A stretch of DNA of 45,765 nt from Rhodopirellula bahusiensis (GTDB taxonomy: Bacteria; Planctomycetota; Planctomycetia; Pirellulales; Pirellulaceae): assembly GCF_002727185.1 (NCBI RefSeq), contig NZ_NIZW01000041.1, forward strand, positions 1 through 45,765. Reading direction: 5' to 3'. Below, in pieces: positions 19,566 through 27,340 of the stretch. The number at the start of each line of letters is the position of its first letter. Position 1 is the first letter of the stretch. A program made the translations under genes and the position numbers. Below the pieces are notes generated by a model. The model did not search any database. It worked only from the letters and a program-made list of their open reading frames with translations, and was not told where the DNA came from.

Positions 19566-20915
19566 ATGCCAGAGGTCACACCGTTTGCCGCGTTGCGTTA
19601 CAACCTGGATCACATTCGGTCGTTGTCCGAAGTTGTCGCTCCGCCGTATGACGTCATTGACGAAGACTATCAAGACGTGCTTTACAAGCGGCACCCATCC
19701 AATGTGATTCGCGTGATCTTGAATCGCGAGGAACCTGGTGATGAGGTTGGCGAGACGTACTCGCGAGCAGCCGGTTTCGTTAAACAGTGGATCAGCGAAG
19801 GTGTGCTGAAGCAGGACGACGAACCGGCGTTCTATCTTTCTCACCAAACCTTTGTGGTCTCCGGCGAGGAAGGTGAGTCCAAGACCGTGACCCGGCGCGG
19901 GTTCATGGGGCGAGTTCGTTTGGAGCCTTTTGGGAAAGGCAACATCCATCCGCACGAGGAAACGCTTCCCAAGGCGAAGGTGGATCGTCTGAAACTGCTG
20001 AAGGCGACGGAGCAGAACAACAGCCCAATCTTTGGTTTGTACCCCGACAATGACAATGCGGTCATTGAATGCCTGGAAGCTGCCAAGGCCGATGTCACAC
20101 CGATCGAAGCCACCGACGATGCGGGCGTGGTTCACACCGTTTGGCCGATCACGGATTCCGAAGCAGTCACGAAGGCCAGTCAATTGTTGGCGGACAAACC
20201 GATGTTCGTTGCCGACGGACACCATCGATACGAAACGGCATGTGACTACCGGGATTTCGTTACGGAGCAGGCCGGCGGGATCGCCCCGGATCATCCGGTG
20301 AACTTTGTGATGACGATGTTGGTGGGCATGAACGATCCAGGATTGGTCGTGCTGCCAACGCACCGACTGATTCGCGGCATTCGTCCACTGCGTTCCGATG
20401 AGTTGATCGAACGACTTGGCGATCGTTTCGATTGCGAAACGCTGAGCGGTGGCATGTCTGCGGCACCTGATGCTTGGACGCGAATCCAATTGGCGAATCG
20501 TCAAAGTTTGATGGCGTTGTATGCCGCGGAAGATGAGACGTGGGTGATGGTCAACGCGAATGAGAAGGCGATGGCCCGCATGTCGGAGCTTGCCTGCGAC
20601 CAAAGTGAGACGTGGCGATCGCTGGGAGTCAGCTTGCTGCACAAGTTGGTGTTGGAGGATTGCTTGGAAGAAACAAATCATCCCAAGCCAACCTATGTCC
20701 ACGAGGTGACGGATGTGTTGGCCGGCTTGAAAGGCGAGACCGACGCCGCGGAATCAGAAGGCGACGGCGAATACACCTTCGCGGCGCTCGTGATGCCCGC
20801 CACGGTGTCGGATGTCGAGCAGATCAGCTTGAACCACGAACGCATGCCCGCCAAAAGCACCTACTTCTATCCCAAGTTGCTGAGTGGTTCGGCATTTCAT
20901 CGATTGATGCCGTGA
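19566..20915 (+). CDS. DUF1015 family protein
   Basis: A 449-aa cytoplasmic protein of the DUF1015 family, starting MPEVTPFAALRYN, which is the conserved family N-terminus and decides ATG 19566 over an upstream in-frame ATG at 19518. Conserved features include VVAPPYDVI, HPSNVIRVIL, IHPHEETLPKAKVDRLKLL, and FVADGHHRYETA with its histidine pair. The function is not established; the HHRYE motif suggests an enzyme, and relatives often sit near serine or amino-acid metabolism genes. It follows argC on the same strand. Confidence 0.9.
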   Translation: MPEVTPFAALRYNLDHIRSLSEVVAPPYDVIDEDYQDVLYKRHPSNVIRVILNREEPGDEVGETYSRAAGFVKQWISEGVLKQDDEPAFYLSHQTFVVSGEEGESKTVTRRGFMGRVRLEPFGKGNIHPHEETLPKAKVDRLKLLKATEQNNSPIFGLYPDNDNAVIECLEAAKADVTPIEATDDAGVVHTVWPITDSEAVTKASQLLADKPMFVADGHHRYETACDYRDFVTEQAGGIAPDHPVNFVMTMLVGMNDPGLVVLPTHRLIRGIRPLRSDELIERLGDRFDCETLSGGMSAAPDAWTRIQLANRQSLMALYAAEDETWVMVNANEKAMARMSELACDQSETWRSLGVSLLHKLVLEDCLEETNHPKPTYVHEVTDVLAGLKGETDAAESEGDGEYTFAALVMPATVSDVEQISLNHERMPAKSTYFYPKLLSGSAFHRLMP

Positions 20916-20968
20916 GTGTTGAGGGAGTCGGAGAATGGGGCGATACGCCGCAAGCCCCGATGTTCCAA

Positions 20969-21100
20969 TTCGACGGCCCCGTCCGGGGCGGATGGACATG
21001 TTTTCTGGGTAACGGTTCTCGGGGCTGACACCCCGAGCTAGGAACGCGGACTCCTCCGGAGCCATGCATGCACAACCGCCCCGGACGGGGCCGCCGTTGG
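20969..21100. repeat. Direct repeat A, left copy
   Basis: Repeat A contains GGCCCCGTCCGGGGC and ends in CCCCGGACGGGGCCGCCG, with CTCGGGG/CCCCGAG arms and TCCTCCGGA between. The right 84 bp (21017-21100) is identical to 22277-22360, in the same orientation. Confidence 0.8.
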
Positions 21101-21134
21101 CATTCGACGAACGGTTCGTCTGGGGCGATGAGTC

Positions 21135-21330
21135 GGATGAATTTGGCCGTTGGCCAAAACGTGCGGGTGGCACGTTGCAAGACCAGGGGCGTTGCCCGCT
21201 GGCTATGTTGAGTTTGGCCTTTGGCCAATGCGGCTGACTGGCCAACGGCCTGTTTCATCGAAGCCAGGGGCATCGCCCCTGGTACTCGGACCGACATCGA
21301 TCGGTTTGGCCAAAGGCCAAGATCAACCGG
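21135..21330. repeat. Direct repeat B, left copy (hairpin array)
   Basis: This 196-bp unit is a string of small hairpins with about 3-nt loops: TTTGGCC-GTT-GGCCAAA, TTGGCC-TTT-GGCCAA, and CCAGGGGC-ATC-GCCCCTGG. It is roughly 90% identical and equal in length to 21987-22182, in the same orientation. The design resembles BIME-type arrays of REP sequences. Confidence 0.8.
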
Positions 21331-21422
21331 GCCGCCTCGCATGCGATGTCAGACGCCACAATTGCCTCTCGGAACATCATGGGGCGGTGATCGTCTAAGC
21401 TGAATGTCGGTCGTTGGCTACT

Positions 21423-21514
21423 CTGGCCAACGGCCAGTTTCAACGAAGCCAGGGGCATCGCCCCTGGGACTCGAACCAACGTCGAAGGGTTTGGCCAACG
21501 GCCAAATTCAACCG
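21423..21514. repeat. Partial copy of repeat B immediately 5' of the transposase
   Basis: This stretch matches the right half of repeat B (CTGGCCAACGGCCAG through the final TTGGCCAACGGCCAA hairpin). It ends 16 bp before the transposase start codon. Confidence 0.75.
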
Positions 21515-21530
21515 AACGGGGAGACATCCA

Positions 21531-21983
21531 ATGCCACAGTCATTGTCTCAACTCTATGTTCACTTGATCTTCAGCACCAAAGACCGGTTCCCGTTCTCAA
21601 AAGACGACATCAGAGACCGCGTTCACGCCTACCTGGCATCTGTTCTACGCGAAATGGGGGCACCGTTCGTGGTCGTTGGCGGCGTCGACGATCATGTTCA
21701 CGTTTTATTTGATATGGGCCGGATTCATCCAGCAAAAGACTTCGTTGAGAAAGTCAAACGTGAGACGTCCAAGTTTGTGAAGACGCTACGTCCCAATCTG
21801 GACAAATTCTATTGGCAGCGCGGGTACGGGATCTTCTCCGTTTCTTCGACGCATCGTGATAGCGTTGTTGCGTATATCGAGAACCAAGAAGAGCATCACC
21901 GGGCAACGACGTTCCAAGAAGAGTACCGTGACTTCCTCAAACGCTATGGGATTGCGTTTGACGAGCGATACGTTTGGGAGTGA
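21531..21983 (+). CDS. REP-associated / IS200-like Y1 transposase
   Basis: A 150-aa single-strand transposase of the HUH-Y1 (TnpA, IS200/IS605) superfamily. The metal-binding HVH motif is H55-x-H57 in DDHVHVLF. The catalytic tyrosine is Y115 in SVVAYIENQEEHH, and WQRGYGIFSVS is typical of the family. ATG 21531 is preceded by GGGGAG at good spacing; the in-frame extension upstream is made of repeat B sequence. The gene sits between copies of repeat B, with repeat A outside, so it fits a RAYT acting on hairpin repeats better than a free insertion sequence. It appears intact. Confidence 0.9.
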   Translation: MPQSLSQLYVHLIFSTKDRFPFSKDDIRDRVHAYLASVLREMGAPFVVVGGVDDHVHVLFDMGRIHPAKDFVEKVKRETSKFVKTLRPNLDKFYWQRGYGIFSVSSTHRDSVVAYIENQEEHHRATTFQEEYRDFLKRYGIAFDERYVWE

Positions 21984-21986
21984 CGA

Positions 21987-22182
21987 GGATGAATTTGGCC
22001 GTTGGCCAAAGCGTGCGGGTGGCGCGTGGCAAGACCAGGGGCGTTGCCCGCTGGCTATGTTGAGTTTGGCCTTTGGCCAATGCGGTTGACTGGCCAACGG
22101 CCAGTTTCATCGAAGCCAGGGGCATCGCCCCTGGAGCTCGAATCAATATCGATCTGTTTGGCCAACGGCCAAAATCAACCGG
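21987..22182. repeat. Direct repeat B, right copy (hairpin array)
   Basis: This unit starts 3 bp after the transposase stop codon and has the same orientation and length as 21135-21330. The same series of short-loop hairpins is present. Differences cluster in the last 60 bp. Confidence 0.8.
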
Positions 22183-22231
22183 ACCACGGAGACGCACAAT
22201 ACCCCTGTCATTGCCGAGAAGGACGCTCAGT

Positions 22232-22360
22232 TTCGACGGCCCCGTCCGGGGCGATTGGATGGGGGTGGGTTCGTTTTCTCGGGGCTGACACCCCGAGCTA
22301 GGAACGCGGACTCCTCCGGAGCCATGCATGCACAACCGCCCCGGACGGGGCCGCCGTTGG
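22232..22360. repeat. Direct repeat A, right copy
   Basis: This copy matches 20969-21100, with the last 84 bp identical. It is followed by another GCTCGGGGCGGAAGCCCCGAG hairpin variant at about 22363-22383 and no gene before 22487. Confidence 0.8.
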
Positions 22361-22468
22361 TAGCTCGGGGCGGAAGCCCCGAGACCGGTGGTGCACATCA
22401 CGATGTCGCCCCGGATGGGGCCGTCGTCGTCTTCGCCAGAATTCAGATGCTCGAGCGAGTGGACCTCC

Positions 22469-22489
22469 GAATTCTGGTGAATCCGGCTA
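22469..22489 (-). repeat. TAGCCGGATTC repeat supplying a stop codon
   Basis: On the minus strand the repeat begins TAGCCGGATTCACCAGAATTC. Its first three bases are the stop codon of the dehydrogenase gene at 22487. Related copies lie at about 23527-23558, 25505-25527 (plus strand) and 36498-36536. Confidence 0.7.
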
Positions 22490-23422
22490 CTTGATCCGTG
22501 GCAGGACGGTGTCGAGTGTTTTGCGGAGGGCGGCGCCGCTGGCTCGCAGGCCTTGGACTTCCTTGGGCCAGAGGTCGATCTCGAGTTGGTCGACGACTCC
22601 AGTGCGGCCGACCACGGTGGGGACACTGAGTGCCACATCGTGGATGCCGTAACAGCCCGATTGCACGCTGCTGACGGGCAGCAAGCATTTGCGGTCGAGG
22701 ATCACGGCGTCGATCACATCGCGGATGGCAATGCCGACGGCGAAGCCCGCTCCGCCCTTGCGTTTGATGACTTCTGCACCACTGCCACGAGTCCGGGTGA
22801 ACAACTGATTCGCGAGAGCTGGGGTCCAGCCTGGGAATTTTTCGAGTGGCAAACTGCCGATCGCTGCGCTGCTCCAGATGGGAACCATCGTGTCGCCGTG
22901 TTCGCCCAAGATCAACGCTTTCGTTTGCGTTGGTGGTGCCTTGAGTTCTTCTGCGATCAACGAACAGAACCGGATCGTGTCGAGCTGCGTTCCCAATCCG
23001 ATGACTTGCTTGGTTGGCAATCCCAGCATGCCGGCGGCGACGTACGTCAGGATATCGACAGGGTTGCTGACGACCAGCACGATCGCGGATTGCTTTGGCC
23101 CGGCGGCCTTCACATCGCGAAGGATTTGGACGAACAAGTCGGTGTTGCGGTTGATCAAATCCAAACGTGACTCGTCCGGTTTGCGACGCAGGCCTGCGGT
23201 GATGCAGATGATGTCGCTGTCTGGGATGTGCTCGTAACCACCACCCACGATCGTTTGATCCGCGACGCTTGGCGAACCGTGTTGCAAATCCAACGCGTGA
23301 CCCACGGCGGTTTCAACGTTGACGTCCAGCAACGCGATTTCGCGAGCCAAGCCGCCGCACTGCAACGCGTAAGCGGCACAAGATCCGACGAGGCCGCCGG
23401 CACCAATGATGGAAACTTTCAT
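22487..23422 (-). CDS. L-lactate/malate dehydrogenase-family enzyme of the BMC operon
   Basis: A 311-aa NAD-dependent 2-hydroxyacid dehydrogenase. The N-terminal Rossmann motif is VSIIGAGGLVGSCAAYAL. Catalytic elements are R86 in DESRLDL, NPVDILTY, and the histidine in LGEHGDTMVP. At the specificity position, equivalent to Gln102 of lactate dehydrogenases, the protein has R80 (AGLRRKP), the residue found in malate dehydrogenases. It is the last gene of the BMC operon, after the aldolase. A role in balancing NADH/NAD or handling lactate is inferred from position; the arginine makes a dicarboxylate substrate possible. No encapsulation peptide is evident. Confidence 0.88.
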   Translation of the reverse strand: MKVSIIGAGGLVGSCAAYALQCGGLAREIALLDVNVETAVGHALDLQHGSPSVADQTIVGGGYEHIPDSDIICITAGLRRKPDESRLDLINRNTDLFVQILRDVKAAGPKQSAIVLVVSNPVDILTYVAAGMLGLPTKQVIGLGTQLDTIRFCSLIAEELKAPPTQTKALILGEHGDTMVPIWSSAAIGSLPLEKFPGWTPALANQLFTRTRGSGAEVIKRKGGAGFAVGIAIRDVIDAVILDRKCLLPVSSVQSGCYGIHDVALSVPTVVGRTGVVDQLEIDLWPKEVQGLRASGAALRKTLDTVLPRIK

Positions 23423-23475
23423 GGGATCAGTTGAGTTGGATGTGGGGGATGGTTTGTGTGGTCAAAACGTCCGGA

Positions 23476-23535
23476 ATGTGGCATAGGCTTCCAGCCTGTG
23501 AGTGCGCAACCACAGGCTGGAAGCCTATGCCACAT
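23476..23535. repeat. Perfect 25-bp inverted repeat between BMC genes
   Basis: The arm ATGTGGCATAGGCTTCCAGC... at 23476-23500 is an exact reverse complement of 23511-23535, with a 10-nt loop. It consists of two facing members of the palindrome family that is the MITE target near 550 and 2715. RNA from this spacer would form a very stable hairpin between the aldolase and dehydrogenase genes. A GCCGGATTCGCCAGAATTC repeat follows at about 23537-23558. Confidence 0.85.
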
Positions 23536-23567
23536 CCGAATTCTGGCGAATCCGGCTACCTGGTGAG

Positions 23568-24431
23568 CTAGCTCGACGCTTTCATCTGACGCATGACTTC
23601 GTTGGTGATCAGCTTGACGAGTTGCTCTTCGTCCACACCAGCTGGTGCAGCCGATGCCGAACCGGATGTCTTGATCGGTGGTGGTGGTGCGAAGGCACGA
23701 CGCTCGACGCCTGAGTCCTTCCACGATTCGCGGAAGATGTCGTTGGCGCAGATGTCGCAATCTTCGTACTCGGACGTGTTGCGTGGGTCTTTGAAGCCCC
23801 ATTTGTCCTTCAGTTCCAGCAATTCACGCGACTTGGTTTCGTCCAAGTACGACACGTTGCCCAATTGCTTGGCGAGCAACAACATGCGGCAGTAAGAGTC
23901 GAGGATCTCAGTCCACCAGTAAGCTCGTTCCACCGATTCACCGTAAGAAACGGTGCCGTGGTTGGCCAAAATCATGACGTTCGTCTTCTCAACGAAAGGA
24001 ATGATCGTGTCGGCGAAGGCTTGTCCGCCAGGTGTTTCGTACTTGGTGATCGGCACGTCGCCCAGGAAGACTTCGACCTCGGGCAAGATGCACTGTGGAA
24101 TGGGCTCGCGAGCGATCGCAAACGCAGTCGCGTGTGGTGGGTGGCAGTGAACGACGGACTTGATGTCAGCACGTTGCTTGTAGATTTCCAAGTGCAACAA
24201 CGCTTCGCTGCTGCGTTTCTTGCGACCAGCGATTTGTTTGCCGGTCATGTCGATCATCGAGATGTCGTCCGGAGTCAAATAGCCTTTGCAGTGCATCGTT
24301 GGTGTGCAGAGGACTTCGTTTTCGCTGACGCGGACGGTGATGTTGCCGTCGTTGGCCGCCGCGAATTGACGGTTGTAGATGCGGCGACCGATGTCGCAAA
24401 TGTCTTGTTTGATCTTATGGATGTTTTGCAT
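23568..24431 (-). CDS. Class II aldolase (fuculose/rhamnulose-phosphate aldolase type) with C-terminal encapsulation peptide
   Basis: A 287-aa zinc-dependent aldolase expected to split a deoxyketose 1-phosphate into dihydroxyacetone phosphate and lactaldehyde. The catalytic domain (about residues 1-215) shows ANDGNITVRV, RSSEALLHLEIY, VVHCHPPHATAFA with the metal histidines, and ILANHGTVSYG. After a Pro/Ala/Ser linker (APPPPIKTSGSASAAPAG) the protein ends in an amphipathic helix, DEEQLVKLITNEVMRQMKA, which looks like a signal for packaging into the shell. Position in the BMC operon supports this. Fuculose- versus rhamnulose-phosphate preference cannot be fixed from sequence. Confidence 0.9.
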   Translation of the reverse strand: MQNIHKIKQDICDIGRRIYNRQFAAANDGNITVRVSENEVLCTPTMHCKGYLTPDDISMIDMTGKQIAGRKKRSSEALLHLEIYKQRADIKSVVHCHPPHATAFAIAREPIPQCILPEVEVFLGDVPITKYETPGGQAFADTIIPFVEKTNVMILANHGTVSYGESVERAYWWTEILDSYCRMLLLAKQLGNVSYLDETKSRELLELKDKWGFKDPRNTSEYEDCDICANDIFRESWKDSGVERRAFAPPPPIKTSGSASAAPAGVDEEQLVKLITNEVMRQMKASS

Positions 24432-24517
24432 GACAAGTGGTCCAAGTCAGGAAAGGGAAGTCGAGAGATGGGAGATGAATCGGAACGGGGTGGGCGTTCC
24501 GAATTGAGTTTTGTTGA

Positions 24518-24820
24518 TCACGAGGTTTGCACCTCGCAGTGGTCCAGGATGGCGACGATGGAAGCGTCGGTTGGTTTGACGTCGGGGCGAAAGGGAGCGG
24601 CGGATTCAGGCCCTTCGGCCAAAGCGACCCAGTCCCCCTGTCCACTGCCAACCAAATCCCAGGCGATGATGGTGTCACCACCGATTGGTTTCGCGTCGTC
24701 TTGGTTGACCTGGATTTGGTCCGCGGACTCCACGACTTCGACGCAGCGAAGTTTGTAGCCCTGCATGGACGGATGCATTCGCGAAAGCGTCACGGTTCCA
24801 ATCACACGAGCGATCTTCAT
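24518..24820 (-). CDS. BMC-P shell vertex protein (EutN/CcmL family), paralog 1
   Basis: A 100-aa pentameric vertex protein that caps the shell corners. It starts MKIARVIGTVTLSRMHPSMQGYK and contains DTIIAWDLVGSGQGDWVALAEG, the family's conserved GxG turn. ATG 24820 follows a strong AGGAGA ribosome-binding site. A longer in-frame extension upstream overlaps the neighbouring gene and is not family-like. The start overlaps the stop of the upstream gene (ATGA), indicating coupled translation. Confidence 0.93.
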   Translation of the reverse strand: MKIARVIGTVTLSRMHPSMQGYKLRCVEVVESADQIQVNQDDAKPIGGDTIIAWDLVGSGQGDWVALAEGPESAAPFRPDVKPTDASIVAILDHCEVQTS

Positions 24821-25491
24821 CGAGATGTCTCCTGTGACGTGGAAGCGGTTGGCTTTGGCAATTGAGCGATGGTGTTCGCCGCGTTGACGAGAGCGACCAG
24901 GTTGAATCGCTGCATGTCGAGCACGAACGTGTCGGCGTCCATTTCCGCTGCGAAGCGTGGAATGTCTTCGAGGCGGGTGATCAAGGCCGCTCGTGAACCC
25001 GATTGAATGCGATCGAACAAGGTCGCGGCAGGACGGTCGGTCACGATCACGGCGCGGTGAGCTCGCGGGCAATGATCAACGCCGCGAAGCGAAAGCTGAC
25101 GAGTCAGCGCGTCGCGAATTGATTTGGAGGATGTGTCGGTGTGCAGTTGGATGAAGCGTTTGCCGGAGTTGCTTGCCGGTTTGGTTGCAGCGGCGTGCGT
25201 GGACTTCGATCCAGCCAGGGTGATTCCGCGTGATCGCATTTCGTCGCGAGCGGCGGGGGTCACGATGCCTCCGGACACCTGAACCTGGGTGACTCCCGAG
25301 GGAACGCCCTGGATGACGTCGACGCTGATGACTTTGTCGTTCAAAACGTGAACGGTTTGGTCATTCGTCGCTGGTTTGGGCGGCGAAACGCTGGTGTCAG
25401 TTTGGTCTCGCAACCGGCGCAATACCTGCTCAACGATCGACGCGATGTCGACGTTGTTAGGCGTTGCGGATTGGGTTGCGGGGGAGGTCAT
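24817..25491 (-). CDS. BMC operon protein of unknown function, candidate shell-lumen cargo
   Basis: A 224-aa protein I do not recognise with certainty. Near the N-terminus is an amphipathic helix (NVDIASIVEQVLRRLRDQ) like the encapsulation peptides of the aldehyde dehydrogenase and PduL. A linker follows, then a segment VSGGIVTPAARDEMRSRGIT that resembles the start of some BMC accessory proteins of the EutT/EutQ kind. The C-terminal half (AVIVTDRPAATLFDRI, AALITRLEDIPRFAAEMDAD) has a weak RpiB/LacAB-like look. I prefer ATG 25491 because the frame beyond it, back to GTG 25551, consists of genomic repeats. It ends in an ATGA overlap with a BMC-P gene. Confidence 0.8.
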   Translation of the reverse strand: MTSPATQSATPNNVDIASIVEQVLRRLRDQTDTSVSPPKPATNDQTVHVLNDKVISVDVIQGVPSGVTQVQVSGGIVTPAARDEMRSRGITLAGSKSTHAAATKPASNSGKRFIQLHTDTSSKSIRDALTRQLSLRGVDHCPRAHRAVIVTDRPAATLFDRIQSGSRAALITRLEDIPRFAAEMDADTFVLDMQRFNLVALVNAANTIAQLPKPTASTSQETSR

Positions 25492-25548
25492 GGGTTTGGA
25501 TTGGTAGCCGGATTCGCTGGGATTCGGTTGTTGGGTTCGTGTTTGAAT

Positions 25549-25571
25549 CACAGGCTGGAAGCCTATGCCAC
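25549..25571. repeat. Palindromic repeat after BMC-P paralog 2
   Basis: A single 23-nt member of the family (CACAGGCTGGAAGCCTATGC and three more bases) lies one base past the stop codon of the BMC-P gene at 25573. A copy of the GCCGGATTC family follows at about 25505-25527. Confidence 0.75.
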
Positions 25572-25572
25572 T

Positions 25573-25860
25573 TCACTTCTTCTTGGATTTCTTCTTCTTC
25601 GTTGGTTCGTCGATCAGTCCCTGGACGCTCCAGCGAGCGGGGCAGGTTTCGAAACCGGTCATCTCGCGGATGGGGCCGGTTTCGCTGGTCAGCATCACGC
25701 GGTCACCGACTCGGCACCCGAGTTCGTCCAACACGAGCAACGGTGCTCCGTCTGGTTTCTCGTTCACGCCGGTAGGTTGAATGAGGACCAGACGTTGGCC
25801 TTGCAGCGATTCGTGTTTGACGGTCGCGCGGGTGTGACCGATGACGCGTGCGGGTTGCAT
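25573..25860 (-). CDS. BMC-P shell vertex protein, paralog 2, with lysine-rich tail
   Basis: A 95-aa EutN/CcmL-type protein starting MQPARVIGHTRATVKHESLQ, with the core LLVLDELGCRVGDRVMLTSE. It differs from the other two paralogs by a longer, Trp-containing C-terminus that ends in KKKKSKKK. The start lies 2 nt after the aldehyde dehydrogenase stop, so the two are almost certainly co-translated. Confidence 0.92.
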   Translation of the reverse strand: MQPARVIGHTRATVKHESLQGQRLVLIQPTGVNEKPDGAPLLVLDELGCRVGDRVMLTSETGPIREMTGFETCPARWSVQGLIDEPTKKKKSKKK

Positions 25861-25862
25861 GC

Positions 25863-27287
25863 TCAGACCACTCGCAATTCGTCGATCATGCTGCAGCGTC
25901 GTTCGCGGGTGAACGTGTCAGGTGTCGTGACGCCTTCGCCGGTTGGCCCTGCGATGGAGAACGACAGGTAGCCTTCGCCGCCCAGTCCCAACGATGCCAT
26001 GCAAGGACCGTTTTTGACGTACAGGGTTGTGTCCAACTCCTTGCCCATCTTGGTCATGTTGTGAACGTTGCGCGAGTGAATGATCGCGGTGTGACGGAAG
26101 CCGTGTTCGTAGTGCTTGGCCATCGCGATGGCGTGGTCCACGTCACGTGCTCGGACGAACGGGATGAACGGCATCATTTGTTCAACGCTGACGAATGGGT
26201 GATGTTCGTCGGTTTCGCCAAAGACCAACTCGCACGATTCGGGAACCTTCACACCAGCGGCGGCGGCCAGAACTGCGGCGTCTTTGCCGATGTAGTCTTT
26301 TGCTGCGGCGTCGTGGTTGTCATCGCCGACTTGAGTGATTGCGACGGAAGTCAGCTTTGCGATTTGGGCTTGGTCAAGTTGAACGGCTCCGGCACGTCGC
26401 ATGGCGGCCATCATGTCATCGAAGACCGAGTCGACGACGAAGACTTCTTTTTCCGCGATGCACAACAAGTTGTTGTCGTACGCACCGCCTTGGATGATGC
26501 AGCGAGCCGCGTTGTCGAGGTCGGCGGTTTCGTCGACGACGACGGGCGGGTTGCCTGGGCCAGCCACAATGGCTCGTTTGCCACTGTTGAGTGCTGCACG
26601 TCCAACGGCGGGACCGCCGGTGACACAGATCAATGCGACGTCGCGGTGACCGAACAGTTCCGCAGCACTTTCGAGCGTTGGTTCAGCGATCACGCAGATC
26701 AAGTTGTCGATGCCGACTTCGCGAGCGATTTCTTCGTTGAAGCGACGGACACCTTCGACGGCAACCAAACGACCGGATGGGTGAGGGTTGACGACGACCG
26801 CGTTTCCACCGGCGATCATGCTGACGGCGTTCCCGGTGATGGTTGGCAAGCTGTGCGTGACGGGGGTGATCGCCGCGATGACGCCAAACGGGGCTCGCTC
26901 GATAATCGCGAGACCGTGGTCGCCGGAGAAGGCTTTGGTTTGCAGGAACTCGGTGCCGGGCGACAATTCGCCGAGGGCTCGCAGTTTTTCGATTTTGTGT
27001 TCGGGGCGGCCGATGCCGGTTTCCCGCATTTCCATCAGGCCGAGTTCTTCGCAGTTCTCAATGCTGATCTTGCGAATGATATCGATCACGCGTTTGCGAT
27101 CTTCCATCGGACGTTCGCGAAGTTGTTCGAACGCACGACGAGCCGCGGTGACCGCATCGGAAGCGTTGCCGAAGATGCCGTGGCTGCCTTCGAAGGCGTT
27201 CGCCGAATCCGGCATGCTGGGCATCGGGCCGACTTCCGCGAGCACTTGTGCGACCACGCTGCGAATGGTGTTTTCGTCGAGTTGCAT
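25863..27287 (-). CDS. CoA-acylating aldehyde dehydrogenase of the BMC (PduP/EutE-like)
   Basis: A 474-aa enzyme that should oxidise lactaldehyde (or propionaldehyde) to the acyl-CoA with NAD+ inside the shell. The N-terminal helix DENTIRSVVAQVLAEVG, followed by a Pro/Ser/Ala linker, is a typical encapsulation peptide. The catalytic cysteine is C276 in DNNLLCIAEKEVFV. Other family segments include ERAPFGVIAAITPVTHSLPT, VTGGPAVGRAA, and the C-terminal SIAGPTGEGVTTPDTFTRER. Length fits the PduP/EutE group. It lies between two BMC-P genes. Confidence 0.94.
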   Translation of the reverse strand: MQLDENTIRSVVAQVLAEVGPMPSMPDSANAFEGSHGIFGNASDAVTAARRAFEQLRERPMEDRKRVIDIIRKISIENCEELGLMEMRETGIGRPEHKIEKLRALGELSPGTEFLQTKAFSGDHGLAIIERAPFGVIAAITPVTHSLPTITGNAVSMIAGGNAVVVNPHPSGRLVAVEGVRRFNEEIAREVGIDNLICVIAEPTLESAAELFGHRDVALICVTGGPAVGRAALNSGKRAIVAGPGNPPVVVDETADLDNAARCIIQGGAYDNNLLCIAEKEVFVVDSVFDDMMAAMRRAGAVQLDQAQIAKLTSVAITQVGDDNHDAAAKDYIGKDAAVLAAAAGVKVPESCELVFGETDEHHPFVSVEQMMPFIPFVRARDVDHAIAMAKHYEHGFRHTAIIHSRNVHNMTKMGKELDTTLYVKNGPCMASLGLGGEGYLSFSIAGPTGEGVTTPDTFTRERRCSMIDELRVV

Positions 27288-27340
27288 GATGAGAGATGAG
27301 TGAGGGGTGATGGAGTGGAACAGGAAAGCGATGGCACGTG

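Noticed and set aside
19503..20702. A 399-aa open frame antisense to the DUF1015 gene
   Set aside because: The sense frame has all DUF1015 motifs; the antisense product has no recognisable feature.
25492..25551. GTG 25551 as the start of the unknown BMC protein
   Set aside because: The extra 20 codons lie in two palindromic repeat units; ATG 25491 is the first codon outside them.
25848..27299. A 483-aa open frame antisense to the aldehyde dehydrogenase
   Set aside because: It is a shadow of the dehydrogenase gene; the sense frame has the catalytic motifs.
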